A stretch of DNA of 35,927 nt from Spirosoma fluviale (GTDB taxonomy: Bacteria; Bacteroidota; Bacteroidia; Cytophagales; Cyclobacteriaceae): assembly GCA_945897085.1 (NCBI GenBank), contig CAMDEU010000013.1, positions 1-35,927 on the forward strand. Direction: 5' to 3'. Shown piece after piece: positions 8,095 to 16,054 of this stretch. Numbering within the stretch: the stretch's first letter is position 1; each line of letters begins with the position of its first letter. The notes below the pieces were generated by a model. It saw only the letters and a program-made list of their open reading frames with translations. It had not been told where the DNA came from and did no database searches. The position numbers and the translations under genes were made by a program.

Positions 8095-9084
8095 ATGAAA
8101 CTTGCTGTAGTAGGTGCTACTGGATTAGTAGGCACCGAAATCCTAGAAGTGCTTCAAGAGCACAAATTCCCCTACGATCAACTGCTACTTGTGGCCTCCG
8201 AACGATCCAAAGGAAAGATCATCGAGTACATGGGCAAATCCCATGTGGTAATCGGCCTAGAGGAAGCAGTAGCCGCCCAACCTGAAATCGCTATCTTCTC
8301 CGCCGGAGGAAGTGCCTCCTTGGAATGGGCTCCCAAATTCGCGGCAGTAGGCACCGTAGTCATTGACAACTCTTCTGTCTGGAGAATGGACCCCAGCAAA
8401 AAATTGGTCGTCCCAGAAATAAATGCAAAAGAAATCGGTGCTGCAGACAAAATCATCGCCAACCCCAACTGCTCTACTATTCAAATGGTCTTGGCTTTGG
8501 AGCCCTTGCGCCAGCGCTACGGCATCAAACGCATCGTGGTCTCTACCTACCAGTCGGTAACGGGTACCGGTAAAGCTGCTGTAGATCAGATGATGGCAGA
8601 ACGCCAGGGGAAAACGCCAGAGATGGTTTATCCGCATAAGATTGACCTCAACGTCCTTCCCCATATCGATGTGTTCCAACCCAATGGCTACACCAAGGAA
8701 GAGATGAAGATGATCAACGAAACCAAAAAAATCTTCAGCGACGAATCCATTCAGGTTACCTCCACTACCGTGCGGGTCCCAACCATGGGAGGCCACTCTG
8801 AAGCGGTCAATGTGGAGTTTAAACAAGATTTTGATTTGGCGGAAGTAAGAACCTTGCTCGAAAATGCTCCTGGCATCATTGTTCAAGATGATCCGGCCAA
8901 CTTTGTTTATCCCATGCCGATTCATGCACACAAAAAGGATGAGGTATTTGTGGGCAGGCTTCGTAGAGACGAGTCTCAACCCAATACGCTGAACATGTGG
9001 ATCGTAGCGGACAACCTCCGAAAGGGAGCAGCTACGAATGCCGTACAAATCGCCGAATACCTCCTAGGAAATAAACTCGTCTAA
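8095..9084 (+). CDS. asd: Aspartate-semialdehyde dehydrogenase
   Basis: NADPH-dependent reduction of aspartyl phosphate to aspartate semialdehyde, on the path to lysine, methionine and threonine. The protein has 329 residues. The dinucleotide-binding VGATGLVGTE is near residues 6-15, the catalytic Cys in NPNCST at 126, and VPTMGGHSEAVNVEF lies in the catalytic domain. The in-frame ATG at 8029 would add 22 unrelated residues upstream of the likely transcription start. The stop TAA shares a base with the ATG of the next gene (TAATG), so the two are translationally coupled. Confidence 0.96.
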   Translation: MKLAVVGATGLVGTEILEVLQEHKFPYDQLLLVASERSKGKIIEYMGKSHVVIGLEEAVAAQPEIAIFSAGGSASLEWAPKFAAVGTVVIDNSSVWRMDPSKKLVVPEINAKEIGAADKIIANPNCSTIQMVLALEPLRQRYGIKRIVVSTYQSVTGTGKAAVDQMMAERQGKTPEMVYPHKIDLNVLPHIDVFQPNGYTKEEMKMINETKKIFSDESIQVTSTTVRVPTMGGHSEAVNVEFKQDFDLAEVRTLLENAPGIIVQDDPANFVYPMPIHAHKKDEVFVGRLRRDESQPNTLNMWIVADNLRKGAATNAVQIAEYLLGNKLV

Positions 9085-10271
9085 TGCGCTTCAGTGAGTT
9101 CAATACCGCTGAATTCCACCAATTTGTGCAGAATCACCTAGAGGAAGATCCTGCACTTTTACTTTTTAAGTACCAGGGAAAAGTGGGTTTTGACCTCAAA
9201 ATGGCGGTGCAGCAAATTGCAGCTCGGCAGAAGGCCGCAAAAAAATTACCTTCCTGGTCCAAAAATCTAGACCTACTTTTCCCTGCCAGCATCTCGGTCG
9301 AGCAAAGTTCGTCGGAGCAAACAGCTTCCTTCAAATCAGAAGAGCAGTCTGGAAATTGCCTCATCGACCTTACTGGGGGCTTTGGCGTGGATTTTTTTCA
9401 CTTGAGCCAAGGATTTGAAAAAGGGATTTACTGTGAAGAACAATCCGAACTTTTTGAGATCGCAAGACATAACCTATCCACACTCCATCCAGATAAGTTT
9501 GAATTCATAAATGGGGATGGGTTGGATTTTTTGAGAAAAACGGAATTGCAATTTGACCTGGTTTATGCGGATCCAGCCCGACGGGGTAGCGGCAATCAAA
9601 AGCTGTACAAACTCCAAGATTGCGAACCGAATGTGGTGGATGCATGGGCACTTTTGCGAAGTAAATCCAAAAAAATTCTAGTGAAGGTTTCTCCCATGCT
9701 GGACCTGACTCAGGCCTGGAACGAATTGCCCGAAGTTCAAAAAATTACGGTGGTATCGGTTCGGAATGAAGTCAAAGAACTCCTCCTCCATTGGGAAAAA
9801 GCCCAAGAAGGAGTACCGAGAATGATTTCAGTGATTGATTTAGAAAGTGGATTACCAACTTTTGAATTTGCCCCCAGTGCCGAAGAACAGGCGCATTCCA
9901 AATTTACCGAAGCAGGCAAGTACCTGATCGAGCCCCTAGCGGGAATTCTTAAGGCTGGAGCCTTCAACTTATTTGGTGAACGCTTTGGCCTCAAAAAATT
10001 AGCAACAAATAGTCACCTCTACACGAGCGATGCCTTTTCTACGGGTATTCCAGGACGGATTTTTGAAGTGCTTCAAGAAATCGCTCCAAAAAAACAAGTC
10101 ATCAATTCACTTTTCCCTTCAGGGAAAGCAAATGTAATTTGCCGTAATTACAGCACAGGAGCTGAAGAACTCAAGAAAAAACTGGGGGTGAAGGATGGCG
10201 GGAAGGATTTTTTAATTGGAACCAAAACTGCATCTGGCTACAAGGTGTATTGGTGTACCCGAACCCAATAA
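9084..10271 (+). CDS. PG_1098-like SAM-dependent methyltransferase with THUMP-like domain
   Basis: A 395-residue protein. An N-terminal helical region (about 1-70) precedes a Rossmann methyltransferase core with the SAM loop DLTGGFGVD at 95-103, an acidic residue in YCEEQ near 116-120, and a DPARRG motif at 163-168. The C-terminal part matches the THUMP-like fold expected in this Bacteroidota family. The DPARR signature suggests an RNA (probably rRNA) target, but the substrate is unknown to me. It overlaps asd by one base and is probably expressed from the asd promoter. Confidence 0.8.
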   Translation: MRFSEFNTAEFHQFVQNHLEEDPALLLFKYQGKVGFDLKMAVQQIAARQKAAKKLPSWSKNLDLLFPASISVEQSSSEQTASFKSEEQSGNCLIDLTGGFGVDFFHLSQGFEKGIYCEEQSELFEIARHNLSTLHPDKFEFINGDGLDFLRKTELQFDLVYADPARRGSGNQKLYKLQDCEPNVVDAWALLRSKSKKILVKVSPMLDLTQAWNELPEVQKITVVSVRNEVKELLLHWEKAQEGVPRMISVIDLESGLPTFEFAPSAEEQAHSKFTEAGKYLIEPLAGILKAGAFNLFGERFGLKKLATNSHLYTSDAFSTGIPGRIFEVLQEIAPKKQVINSLFPSGKANVICRNYSTGAEELKKKLGVKDGGKDFLIGTKTASGYKVYWCTRTQ

Positions 10272-10294
10272 AAAAAAATGAAGGTTAATCCTTC
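10271..10294 (-). terminator. Terminator of the carB-DUF4834 unit
   Basis: On the minus strand, GAAGG-ATTAA-CCTTC followed by A and eight T. The hairpin includes the stop codon of the DUF4834 gene. Confidence 0.65.
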
Positions 10295-10542
10295 ACTTCT
10301 TCGTAGTCTACATACTCTCCGCCTTCAATGTCTTTCTTCATTTTCTGAGGAGATTTTTTCGGAACAAAATCCACATGCACACCCTCTTTGGGACGCTGTG
10401 CTTGCTGCTGGGCACGCTGCTGCTCCATGGCAGCCTCATTGACCCTTCGGGCGAGCTGGGCAAGCTTGGATCGAAGAAAATAGCGGATTAGCTGGCCCAA
10501 AAGCCATCCAACACCCAGAAATATAAGAAGAAATTTAATCAA
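10285..10542 (-). CDS. DUF4834 family small membrane protein
   Basis: An 85-residue protein with one N-terminal membrane segment (about residues 2-22, FLLIFLGVGWLLGQLIRYF). A Gln/Ala-rich stretch (about 39-50) follows, then a short conserved tail with VDFVPKK and GEYVDYEEVK. The tail is typical of DUF4834, a Bacteroidota family of unknown function. It begins 22 bases after the carB stop on the same strand and likely shares its transcript. No link to pyrimidine or arginine synthesis can be read from the sequence. Confidence 0.75.
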   Translation of the reverse strand: MIKFLLIFLGVGWLLGQLIRYFLRSKLAQLARRVNEAAMEQQRAQQQAQRPKEGVHVDFVPKKSPQKMKKDIEGGEYVDYEEVKD

Positions 10543-10564
10543 GGCTTTTCGTTTTAATTCAACA

Positions 10565-13384
10565 TTACTTGCTCAGGTAGATGTTACGCTCTGCATAAAT
10601 TTTCAAGAAATAATCGTCCATCAAATCGTCAATAAAGTAGATGGCTTCACCTGTAGATTTCATTTCAGGACCTAGCTCCTTGTTGACATTCGGAAATTTA
10701 TGGAAAGAGAACACTGGCTCCTTGATTGCATAGCCTTTTTTTACAGGCTTGAAATTAAAGTCCGTCACTTTCTTCTCTCCTAGCATCACTTTTACGGCAT
10801 AGTTGACGTAAGGTTCTTGGTAGGCCTTGCAAATAAAGGGAACCGTACGCGAAGCACGTGGATTCGCCTCGATTACATACACTTTGTCATTTTTGATGGC
10901 AAACTGCATGTTGATCAATCCCACCGTCTTCAATGCAAGCGCAATTTTTTTGGTGTAGGTTTCAATTTGTCGGATCACCAAATCCCCCAAGTTGTAGGGA
11001 GGAAGCACAGCATAAGAGTCTCCAGAGTGAATCCCTGCTGGCTCGATGTGCTGCATGATGCCGATAATGTAGACATTTTCCCCATCGCAGATCGCATCTG
11101 CTTCCGCCTCAATTGCACCTTCTAGAAAGTGATCCAAAAGGATCTCGTTGTTGGGTATATCGCGAAGTACGTTGACCACATGCTCTTCGAGTTCCTTCTC
11201 GTTGATCACAATCTTCATCCCCTGCCCACCGAGCACGTAACTAGGTCGAACAAGCAGCGGAAATCCAAGGATCTTGCAAAGCTCGAGCGCCTCATTGGTA
11301 TTGTGAATGGTGCCAAACTCAGGGTAAGGCACATTATTTTCTTTTAGCAGGGTAGAAAACTGTCCTCTATCCTCTGCCAAATCCAAGGCTTCGTAACTGG
11401 TACCAATAATTTTAATCCCGTATTTGGATAGCTTTTCCGCCAATTTCAAGGCCGTCTGTCCTCCGAGCTGTACGATTACACCTACCGGATTTTCCTGCAA
11501 AATGATCTCGTAGATATGTTCCCAGAATACAGGCTCGAAGTACAGCTTGTCCGCTACATCAGGATCTGTAGACACCGTTTCTGGGTTGCAATTGATCATG
11601 ATGGTTTCGTAGCCACATTCTTTCGCCGCCAAAACCCCATGCACACAAGAATAATCAAATTCGATACCTTGACCTACACGGTTGGGGCCTGAACCTAGGA
11701 CCACTACTTTCTTCTTTTCACTACGGACAGATTCATTCTCCTCCCCGAAGGTGGAGTAGTAATAAGGGGTCTTTGCGGCAAACTCCGCAGCACAGGTATC
11801 TACCAACTTGTAAACCCGCTTGATACCCATCTCTTCGTAGCGCTTGTGAAATACATCGCTCTCGAGACAATCCAGCAAATGGGCGATTTGGCGATCGGCA
11901 TAGCCTTTTTTCTTGGCCTCCTCCATCAATTCCTTTGGAATAGTCTGAAGCTTGTACTTGCTGATTTCCGCTTCTAGGTGAATAAGCTCTTCGATTTGTT
12001 TCAAAAACCATTTATCGATTTTTGTTAGATCCTGGATCGTACGGAAAGAAATGCCGAGTTTGAAAGCATCGTAGACGTGAAACAATCTATTCCAACTGGG
12101 GTTGGCCAAGGAATACAAGATTTGGGCTTGGTCTTTGAGTTCTTTGCCATCCGCACCAAGTCCATTTCTTTTGATTTCTAGGGATTGACAGGCTTTTTGG
12201 AGGGCTTCCTGAAAATTTCGCCCAATACCCATCACTTCACCAACTGCCTTCATGGAGAGGCCAAGTCTGCGGTCTGCACCCTTAAACTTGTCAAAGTTCC
12301 AACGAGGGATCTTCACAATCACATAGTCGATGGAAGGCTCAAAGTAGGCGGAGGTAGTTCCTGTAATGGAGTTGGACAACTCATCCAGGTTGTAGCCAAT
12401 GGCTAGTTTGGCTGCCACCTTGGCAATGGGGTATCCAGTAGCTTTGGAGGCTAGGGCCGAGGACCGAGACACCCGCGGGTTAATTTCAATGCCGATGATG
12501 GTCTGATTGTCTGGGCTTACAGCGAACTGCACGTTACAGCCTCCTGCAAAATTACCTATGCTATTCATCATGGTGATGGCATAGTTACGCATGCGTTGGT
12601 AAACCGGATCGGGAAGGGTCATGGCAGGTGCTACCGTAATGGAGTCTCCTGTATGTACGCCCATGGGATCAAAGTTTTCGATGGAGCAGATGACAATCAT
12701 GTTGCCAATATTGTCTCGCATCACCTCCAACTCATATTCCTTCCAACCTGTGATACTTTGCTCAATCAATACCTCATGGACAGGGGAGGCCTGAAGGCCT
12801 GCAGAGAGGTAGTGCTCAAATTCCTCTGCCTTCTCTACAAAAGCTCCACCTGCGCCACCTAAGGTGTAGGAAGCACGAATAATGAGTGGGAAACCAATTT
12901 CTTGGGCGATTTCTTTTCCTTGAAGCATGGAGGTCGCGGTAGCTCCTTTGCAGACCCCTACCTCAATTTTTTCCATTAAGGCCTTGAATTTCTCCCGATT
13001 TTCTGCCGTATCGATGGCGTCAATGTCCACGCCAATCATTTCCACACCAAAATTCTTCCAGATCCCAGCCTTATCGCATTCAATGGCTAGGTTTAGGGCA
13101 GTTTGGCCTCCCATGGTAGGGAGTACCGCGTCGATGTCGGGGTGGTCTGTGAGGATTTTCCGGATGGATTTTTTCTCAAGAGGTAGCAAATAGATGTGGT
13201 CTGCTGTCACTGGATCCGTCATGATGGTGGCCGGATTGGAGTTGATCAGCGTAACCCTAATTCCTTCCTCCCGAAGGGATCGGGAGGCCTGAGAACCTGC
13301 ATAATCAAACTCACACGCCTGTCCAATCACTATGGGGCCTGAACCAATGATGAGTACGTGCTTGATGCTACTATTTTTAGGCAT
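10565..13384 (-). CDS. carB: Carbamoyl-phosphate synthase large subunit, without the C-terminal MGS domain
   Basis: Makes carbamoyl phosphate from bicarbonate, ammonia and two ATP for pyrimidine and arginine synthesis. Two homologous synthetase halves are present: the first opens with IGSGPIVIGQACEFDYAG, the second near residue 565 with GSGPNRVGQGIEFDYSC, each followed by an ATP-grasp fold. The protein stops at 939 residues, soon after ELGPEMKSTGEA. E. coli CarB has about 1073, and its last ~135 residues form the MGS-like domain that binds UMP, IMP and ornithine. The reading frame ends cleanly, so this is likely a lineage trait rather than a truncation. carA is not in the window. Confidence 0.96.
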   Translation of the reverse strand: MPKNSSIKHVLIIGSGPIVIGQACEFDYAGSQASRSLREEGIRVTLINSNPATIMTDPVTADHIYLLPLEKKSIRKILTDHPDIDAVLPTMGGQTALNLAIECDKAGIWKNFGVEMIGVDIDAIDTAENREKFKALMEKIEVGVCKGATATSMLQGKEIAQEIGFPLIIRASYTLGGAGGAFVEKAEEFEHYLSAGLQASPVHEVLIEQSITGWKEYELEVMRDNIGNMIVICSIENFDPMGVHTGDSITVAPAMTLPDPVYQRMRNYAITMMNSIGNFAGGCNVQFAVSPDNQTIIGIEINPRVSRSSALASKATGYPIAKVAAKLAIGYNLDELSNSITGTTSAYFEPSIDYVIVKIPRWNFDKFKGADRRLGLSMKAVGEVMGIGRNFQEALQKACQSLEIKRNGLGADGKELKDQAQILYSLANPSWNRLFHVYDAFKLGISFRTIQDLTKIDKWFLKQIEELIHLEAEISKYKLQTIPKELMEEAKKKGYADRQIAHLLDCLESDVFHKRYEEMGIKRVYKLVDTCAAEFAAKTPYYYSTFGEENESVRSEKKKVVVLGSGPNRVGQGIEFDYSCVHGVLAAKECGYETIMINCNPETVSTDPDVADKLYFEPVFWEHIYEIILQENPVGVIVQLGGQTALKLAEKLSKYGIKIIGTSYEALDLAEDRGQFSTLLKENNVPYPEFGTIHNTNEALELCKILGFPLLVRPSYVLGGQGMKIVINEKELEEHVVNVLRDIPNNEILLDHFLEGAIEAEADAICDGENVYIIGIMQHIEPAGIHSGDSYAVLPPYNLGDLVIRQIETYTKKIALALKTVGLINMQFAIKNDKVYVIEANPRASRTVPFICKAYQEPYVNYAVKVMLGEKKVTDFNFKPVKKGYAIKEPVFSFHKFPNVNKELGPEMKSTGEAIYFIDDLMDDYFLKIYAERNIYLSK

Positions 13385-13472
13385 GGGGAGAGAAGAAATT
13401 ATTTTTTACTTAGGTCCAAATTGGCGTAAAATTAGAAAAATTATCCGAAGCGGAAAGGAGAAATCTCAATTT

Positions 13473-13502
13473 AGCAGACTTTCAAGATCTGCTATTTTTT
13501 TT
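13473..13502 (+). terminator. Possible intrinsic terminator ahead of the M23 pseudogene
   Basis: AGCAGA, a nine-base loop and TCTGCT are followed by A and eight T. No intact plus-strand gene precedes it, since carB faces away, so it may be a relic or part of the carB leader on the other strand. Confidence 0.35.
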
Positions 13503-13551
13503 GGAAATAAAAAACCCCTTTTCTATATGGAAGGAACCCCTATTTTTTGGG

Positions 13552-14037
13552 GCATGGATTGGAACAAACTGTCTATTTTTCCTGTAATTGGAGAGCCTTT
13601 GAGAACTGAAAATGCACTATCCTTAGACTTTATAGCGGCCAATGGTCCTCTTCAGGAGGTAGGTTTGAGTGATACAGCCGCATTCGATGCATTTGTATTC
13701 AAGAAGCTGCAAGGTATCAGGGAAGCAGTATGGCTATGGAGGCTATCTAGAGAAGCAGGGCATCTACCGCCGCAGCGAGGTATTTGCCAAAGCACAGGAA
13801 GACTTCCTCAACATCCTACTTAGGAATAGACCTATGGACAGCTGGCAGCTCCGTTTTTGCACCTCTGATGGTGCTATTCACAGCTTTCAGGACAATGTAG
13901 ATTTTGGAAACTATGGTCCAATGATACTTTTGCAACACCACGTGGAAGGGAGGGCACTATTTTCATTCTATGGACACCTCCAACGGGAAGATTTGCGAGG
14001 GATGGAGGCAGGGCAAGTTATTCGGATAGGGGATTGA
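13552..14037 (+). pseudogene. Frameshifted, truncated M23 family metallopeptidase
   Basis: Remains of a secreted-type peptidoglycan endopeptidase gene. The first frame reads FPVIGEPLRTENALSLDF up to about 13710; the second then reads YGYGGYLEKQGIYRRSEVFA. One extra base near 13818 breaks the frame; skipping it gives NIHLGIDLWTAGSS, the M23 metal-site region. One missing base near 13866 returns to DGAIHSFQDNVDFGNYGP and FYGHLQREDLRGMEAGQVI. A further shift after RIGD ends the frame, and the usual PHLHFQ end is absent. At least three frameshifts plus loss of the C-terminal zinc-ligand block show long decay. The exact original start is uncertain. Confidence 0.8.
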
Positions 14038-14294
14038 TTTACTTCTATAATATAAAGAATTAAAGTTTTTAGTTAATTATCCAGACAGAAAAATTGCCGA
14101 TTTGAAAAGAACAAATTCAAGAAATGTCAAGAACGGCTAGTTAACAAATGGCTTTAAAAATGTTTTTTGCATAAATTTTATTTGAAAATCAAAAAATTTA
14201 TTGTCACCTTATTGAAATATCTGGAGCCAGAGACCAGTTAAAAACGGGGTGTAATCGAAAAGCCTTACGAGTAGAAAATGCAAACAAAAACTTT
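14038..14294. other. AT-rich spacer, no gene seen
   Basis: 257 bases between the M23 pseudogene and the DUF4234 gene. The first part may be eroded remains of the M23 C-terminus, but I cannot align it. No TAnnTTTG match was found; TTTATTTG near 14177 is one mismatch from the box. Confidence 0.5.
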
Positions 14295-14657
14295 ATGACC
14301 CAACCTATCCCCGAATTTAAAAATGATCCTGTACTCGTATTAGTACTGGGCTTTGTCACCTGTGGTTTGTACCTGATTTATTGGAACATTAAAGTGGCGC
14401 AAGTAATCAATGCAATAGCGGAACAAGAAATTATTTCTCAGCCTATCGCCATTTTCTCAGGATGCTGTATGCCAGTGAACCTCTATTTTTATTACATAAT
14501 TGGAAAAGACGCCCTCCCAAAAATTTATGAGCGTACTGGACAGGCTGGAAAAGACCAATCTACTTTATTGTTGGTCTTAGGCTTTTTTGTCCCAATGGTT
14601 TCTGCAATGATTGTACAAGGTGATATCAATAAACTTTACGAAGAAGCAAGTCATTAG
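14295..14657 (+). CDS. DUF4234-like small membrane protein
   Basis: A 120-residue protein with about three membrane segments (residues 12-30, 50-70, 90-108). The first, LVLVLGFVTCGLYLIYW, has the T-C-G-(I/L)-Y-x-x-Y-W pattern typical of DUF4234. The cytosolic stretch IKVAQVINAI after it is also family-like. The function is unknown. The last bases overlap the start region of the DUF2752 gene in another frame, so translational coupling is likely. Confidence 0.7.
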   Translation: MTQPIPEFKNDPVLVLVLGFVTCGLYLIYWNIKVAQVINAIAEQEIISQPIAIFSGCCMPVNLYFYYIIGKDALPKIYERTGQAGKDQSTLLLVLGFFVPMVSAMIVQGDINKLYEEASH

Positions 14658-15078
14658 AAAAATATATGGGATTGCCGGTGCGTTTAGCATGCTGGCAGTC
14701 CCATATTTTATTATGCTCACCAGTCAGGGGCATATCGAATCCGAACAATCTCTTTGTCCTTTTAAAATGGTGTCTGGTTTTCCTTGTCCAGGCTGCGGGA
14801 TCACCAAATCTATTATTTTTTTTTACCAAGGAGATCTTTACAAAAGCCTATCCTACCACATTTTAGGACCTCTTATACCCATGGCAAGTTTGGCAGCTAT
14901 CCTAGTTTTAGCTACTGAACTTTTTACTAAAAAAACTTATTTTTCAACTATACTCTATAGCCAAAAATTGGCTTACGTGTTGGCGATCTTGTTGGGAACT
15001 TACCACCTCTACCGTTTGGTGATTTTTGTGTCTACCCACAGCGTCCAACAAATTTTAAATGAGTCCATTTGGCAATAA
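14620..15078 (+). CDS. DUF2752 family membrane protein
   Basis: About 152 residues, with an N-terminal membrane segment, then the DUF2752 signature CPFKMVSGFPCPGCGITKS, in which three Cys and the PGCG turn are diagnostic, then further hydrophobic helices. The function is unknown. The start is unsure: TTG at 14611 and GTG at 14620 are in frame, and both lie inside the DUF4234 gene; no ATG precedes the first helix. The gene ends seven bases before the convergent recombinase gene. Pairing with a DUF4234 protein suggests a small membrane module. Confidence 0.75.
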   Translation: MISINFTKKQVIRKIYGIAGAFSMLAVPYFIMLTSQGHIESEQSLCPFKMVSGFPCPGCGITKSIIFFYQGDLYKSLSYHILGPLIPMASLAAILVLATELFTKKTYFSTILYSQKLAYVLAILLGTYHLYRLVIFVSTHSVQQILNESIWQ

Positions 15079-15085
15079 GTAGCCC

Positions 15086-15982
15086 CTATTTCCTAGGATG
15101 AAATTCCGTCAGCACCTGCCTGAGGTAATCTCGATCCAAGTGGGTGTAGATCTCGGTGGTGGTGATACTTTCGTGGCCTAGCATTTCTTGTACTGCCCGA
15201 AGATCGGCCCCTCCTTCAATGAGGTGTGTGGCAAAGGAATGCCGAAAGGTATGGGGACTGATACTTTTTTGAATACCTGCTTGTACTGCAGTTTTCTTGA
15301 TGATCAAAAACACCATTACACGGGTCAATTTTTGTCCCCTACGATTAAGAAAAACATATTCTTCATGCCCTTTCCCCGGAGTCTGATGCGTCCTTACATG
15401 TTCGTCATATAACTTGAGGTAATGCAATGCAGCTTTACCAATCGGCACTAGGCGCTCCTTATTGCCTTTCCCAACAACTTTCAAAAACCCTACCTCAGTA
15501 AAAATTTGGCTCTTTTTTAACTCCACCAGCTCGCTTACGCGTAGCCCCGAACTGTAAAGCATTTCTATCATGGCCCTATTGCGGTGCCCCTCTGCCTCGC
15601 CGAGAGGGATGGCTTCCAGTAACATTTCAATCTCAGGGAAACTCAAGGTATCCGGAAGTTTCCTCCCCAACTTAGGAGCCTCTAGCAATTGCGCAGGATC
15701 CTCAGTGATTCGATCCTCGTACATCAAAAAGCGGTAAAAGGCCTTGATCCCTGAAATAATTCGTGCTTGGGAATAGGCGGAGATCTCCAACATGGCCAAG
15801 GCTGTCACAAATCGCCGCAAGTGCTCCAATTCGAGTTCAAGAGGACTCTTGGAAGGAAATTCACGGGTTACATAATCCGCAAGCTTCTGCACATCTCGTG
15901 TATACGCTTCAATCGAATTGGCGCTCAAAGAACGCTCCAGGGTGAGGTAGTGACGAAATTGACGGATTAACGGGGTCCACAT
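15086..15982 (-). CDS. xerD: Tyrosine recombinase XerC/XerD-type
   Basis: A site-specific recombinase expected to resolve chromosome dimers at dif. In 298 residues, an N-terminal SAM-like core-binding domain (about 1-85) is followed by the catalytic domain with all key residues: Arg148 (SSGLRVSEL), Lys172 (GKGNKERLVP), His244 and Arg247 (HTFRHSFATH), His270 (MLGHESI) and the nucleophile Tyr279 (TTEIYTH). The length and lack of extra domains favour a housekeeping Xer rather than an integrase, and no phage or integron genes are nearby. XerC and XerD cannot be firmly told apart here. It lies 72 bases downstream of the DUF885 gene on the same strand. Confidence 0.9.
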   Translation of the reverse strand: MWTPLIRQFRHYLTLERSLSANSIEAYTRDVQKLADYVTREFPSKSPLELELEHLRRFVTALAMLEISAYSQARIISGIKAFYRFLMYEDRITEDPAQLLEAPKLGRKLPDTLSFPEIEMLLEAIPLGEAEGHRNRAMIEMLYSSGLRVSELVELKKSQIFTEVGFLKVVGKGNKERLVPIGKAALHYLKLYDEHVRTHQTPGKGHEEYVFLNRRGQKLTRVMVFLIIKKTAVQAGIQKSISPHTFRHSFATHLIEGGADLRAVQEMLGHESITTTEIYTHLDRDYLRQVLTEFHPRK

Positions 15983-16054
15983 GCCTAGAAAAACTTAAAA
16001 ACTAAAGGTATTAAGAAAGGCACACTTGTACATTTTCCAATCAATAAAATCCTA

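Noticed and set aside
8257-9048. Long antisense open frame (263 codons) opposite asd
   Set aside because: asd is unmistakable on the other strand; the antisense frame shows no recognisable domain and has no promoter.
15086-15982. Integrase of a mobile element or integron
   Set aside because: Standard Xer length and motifs, with no attachment site, cargo, transposase or phage genes next to it.
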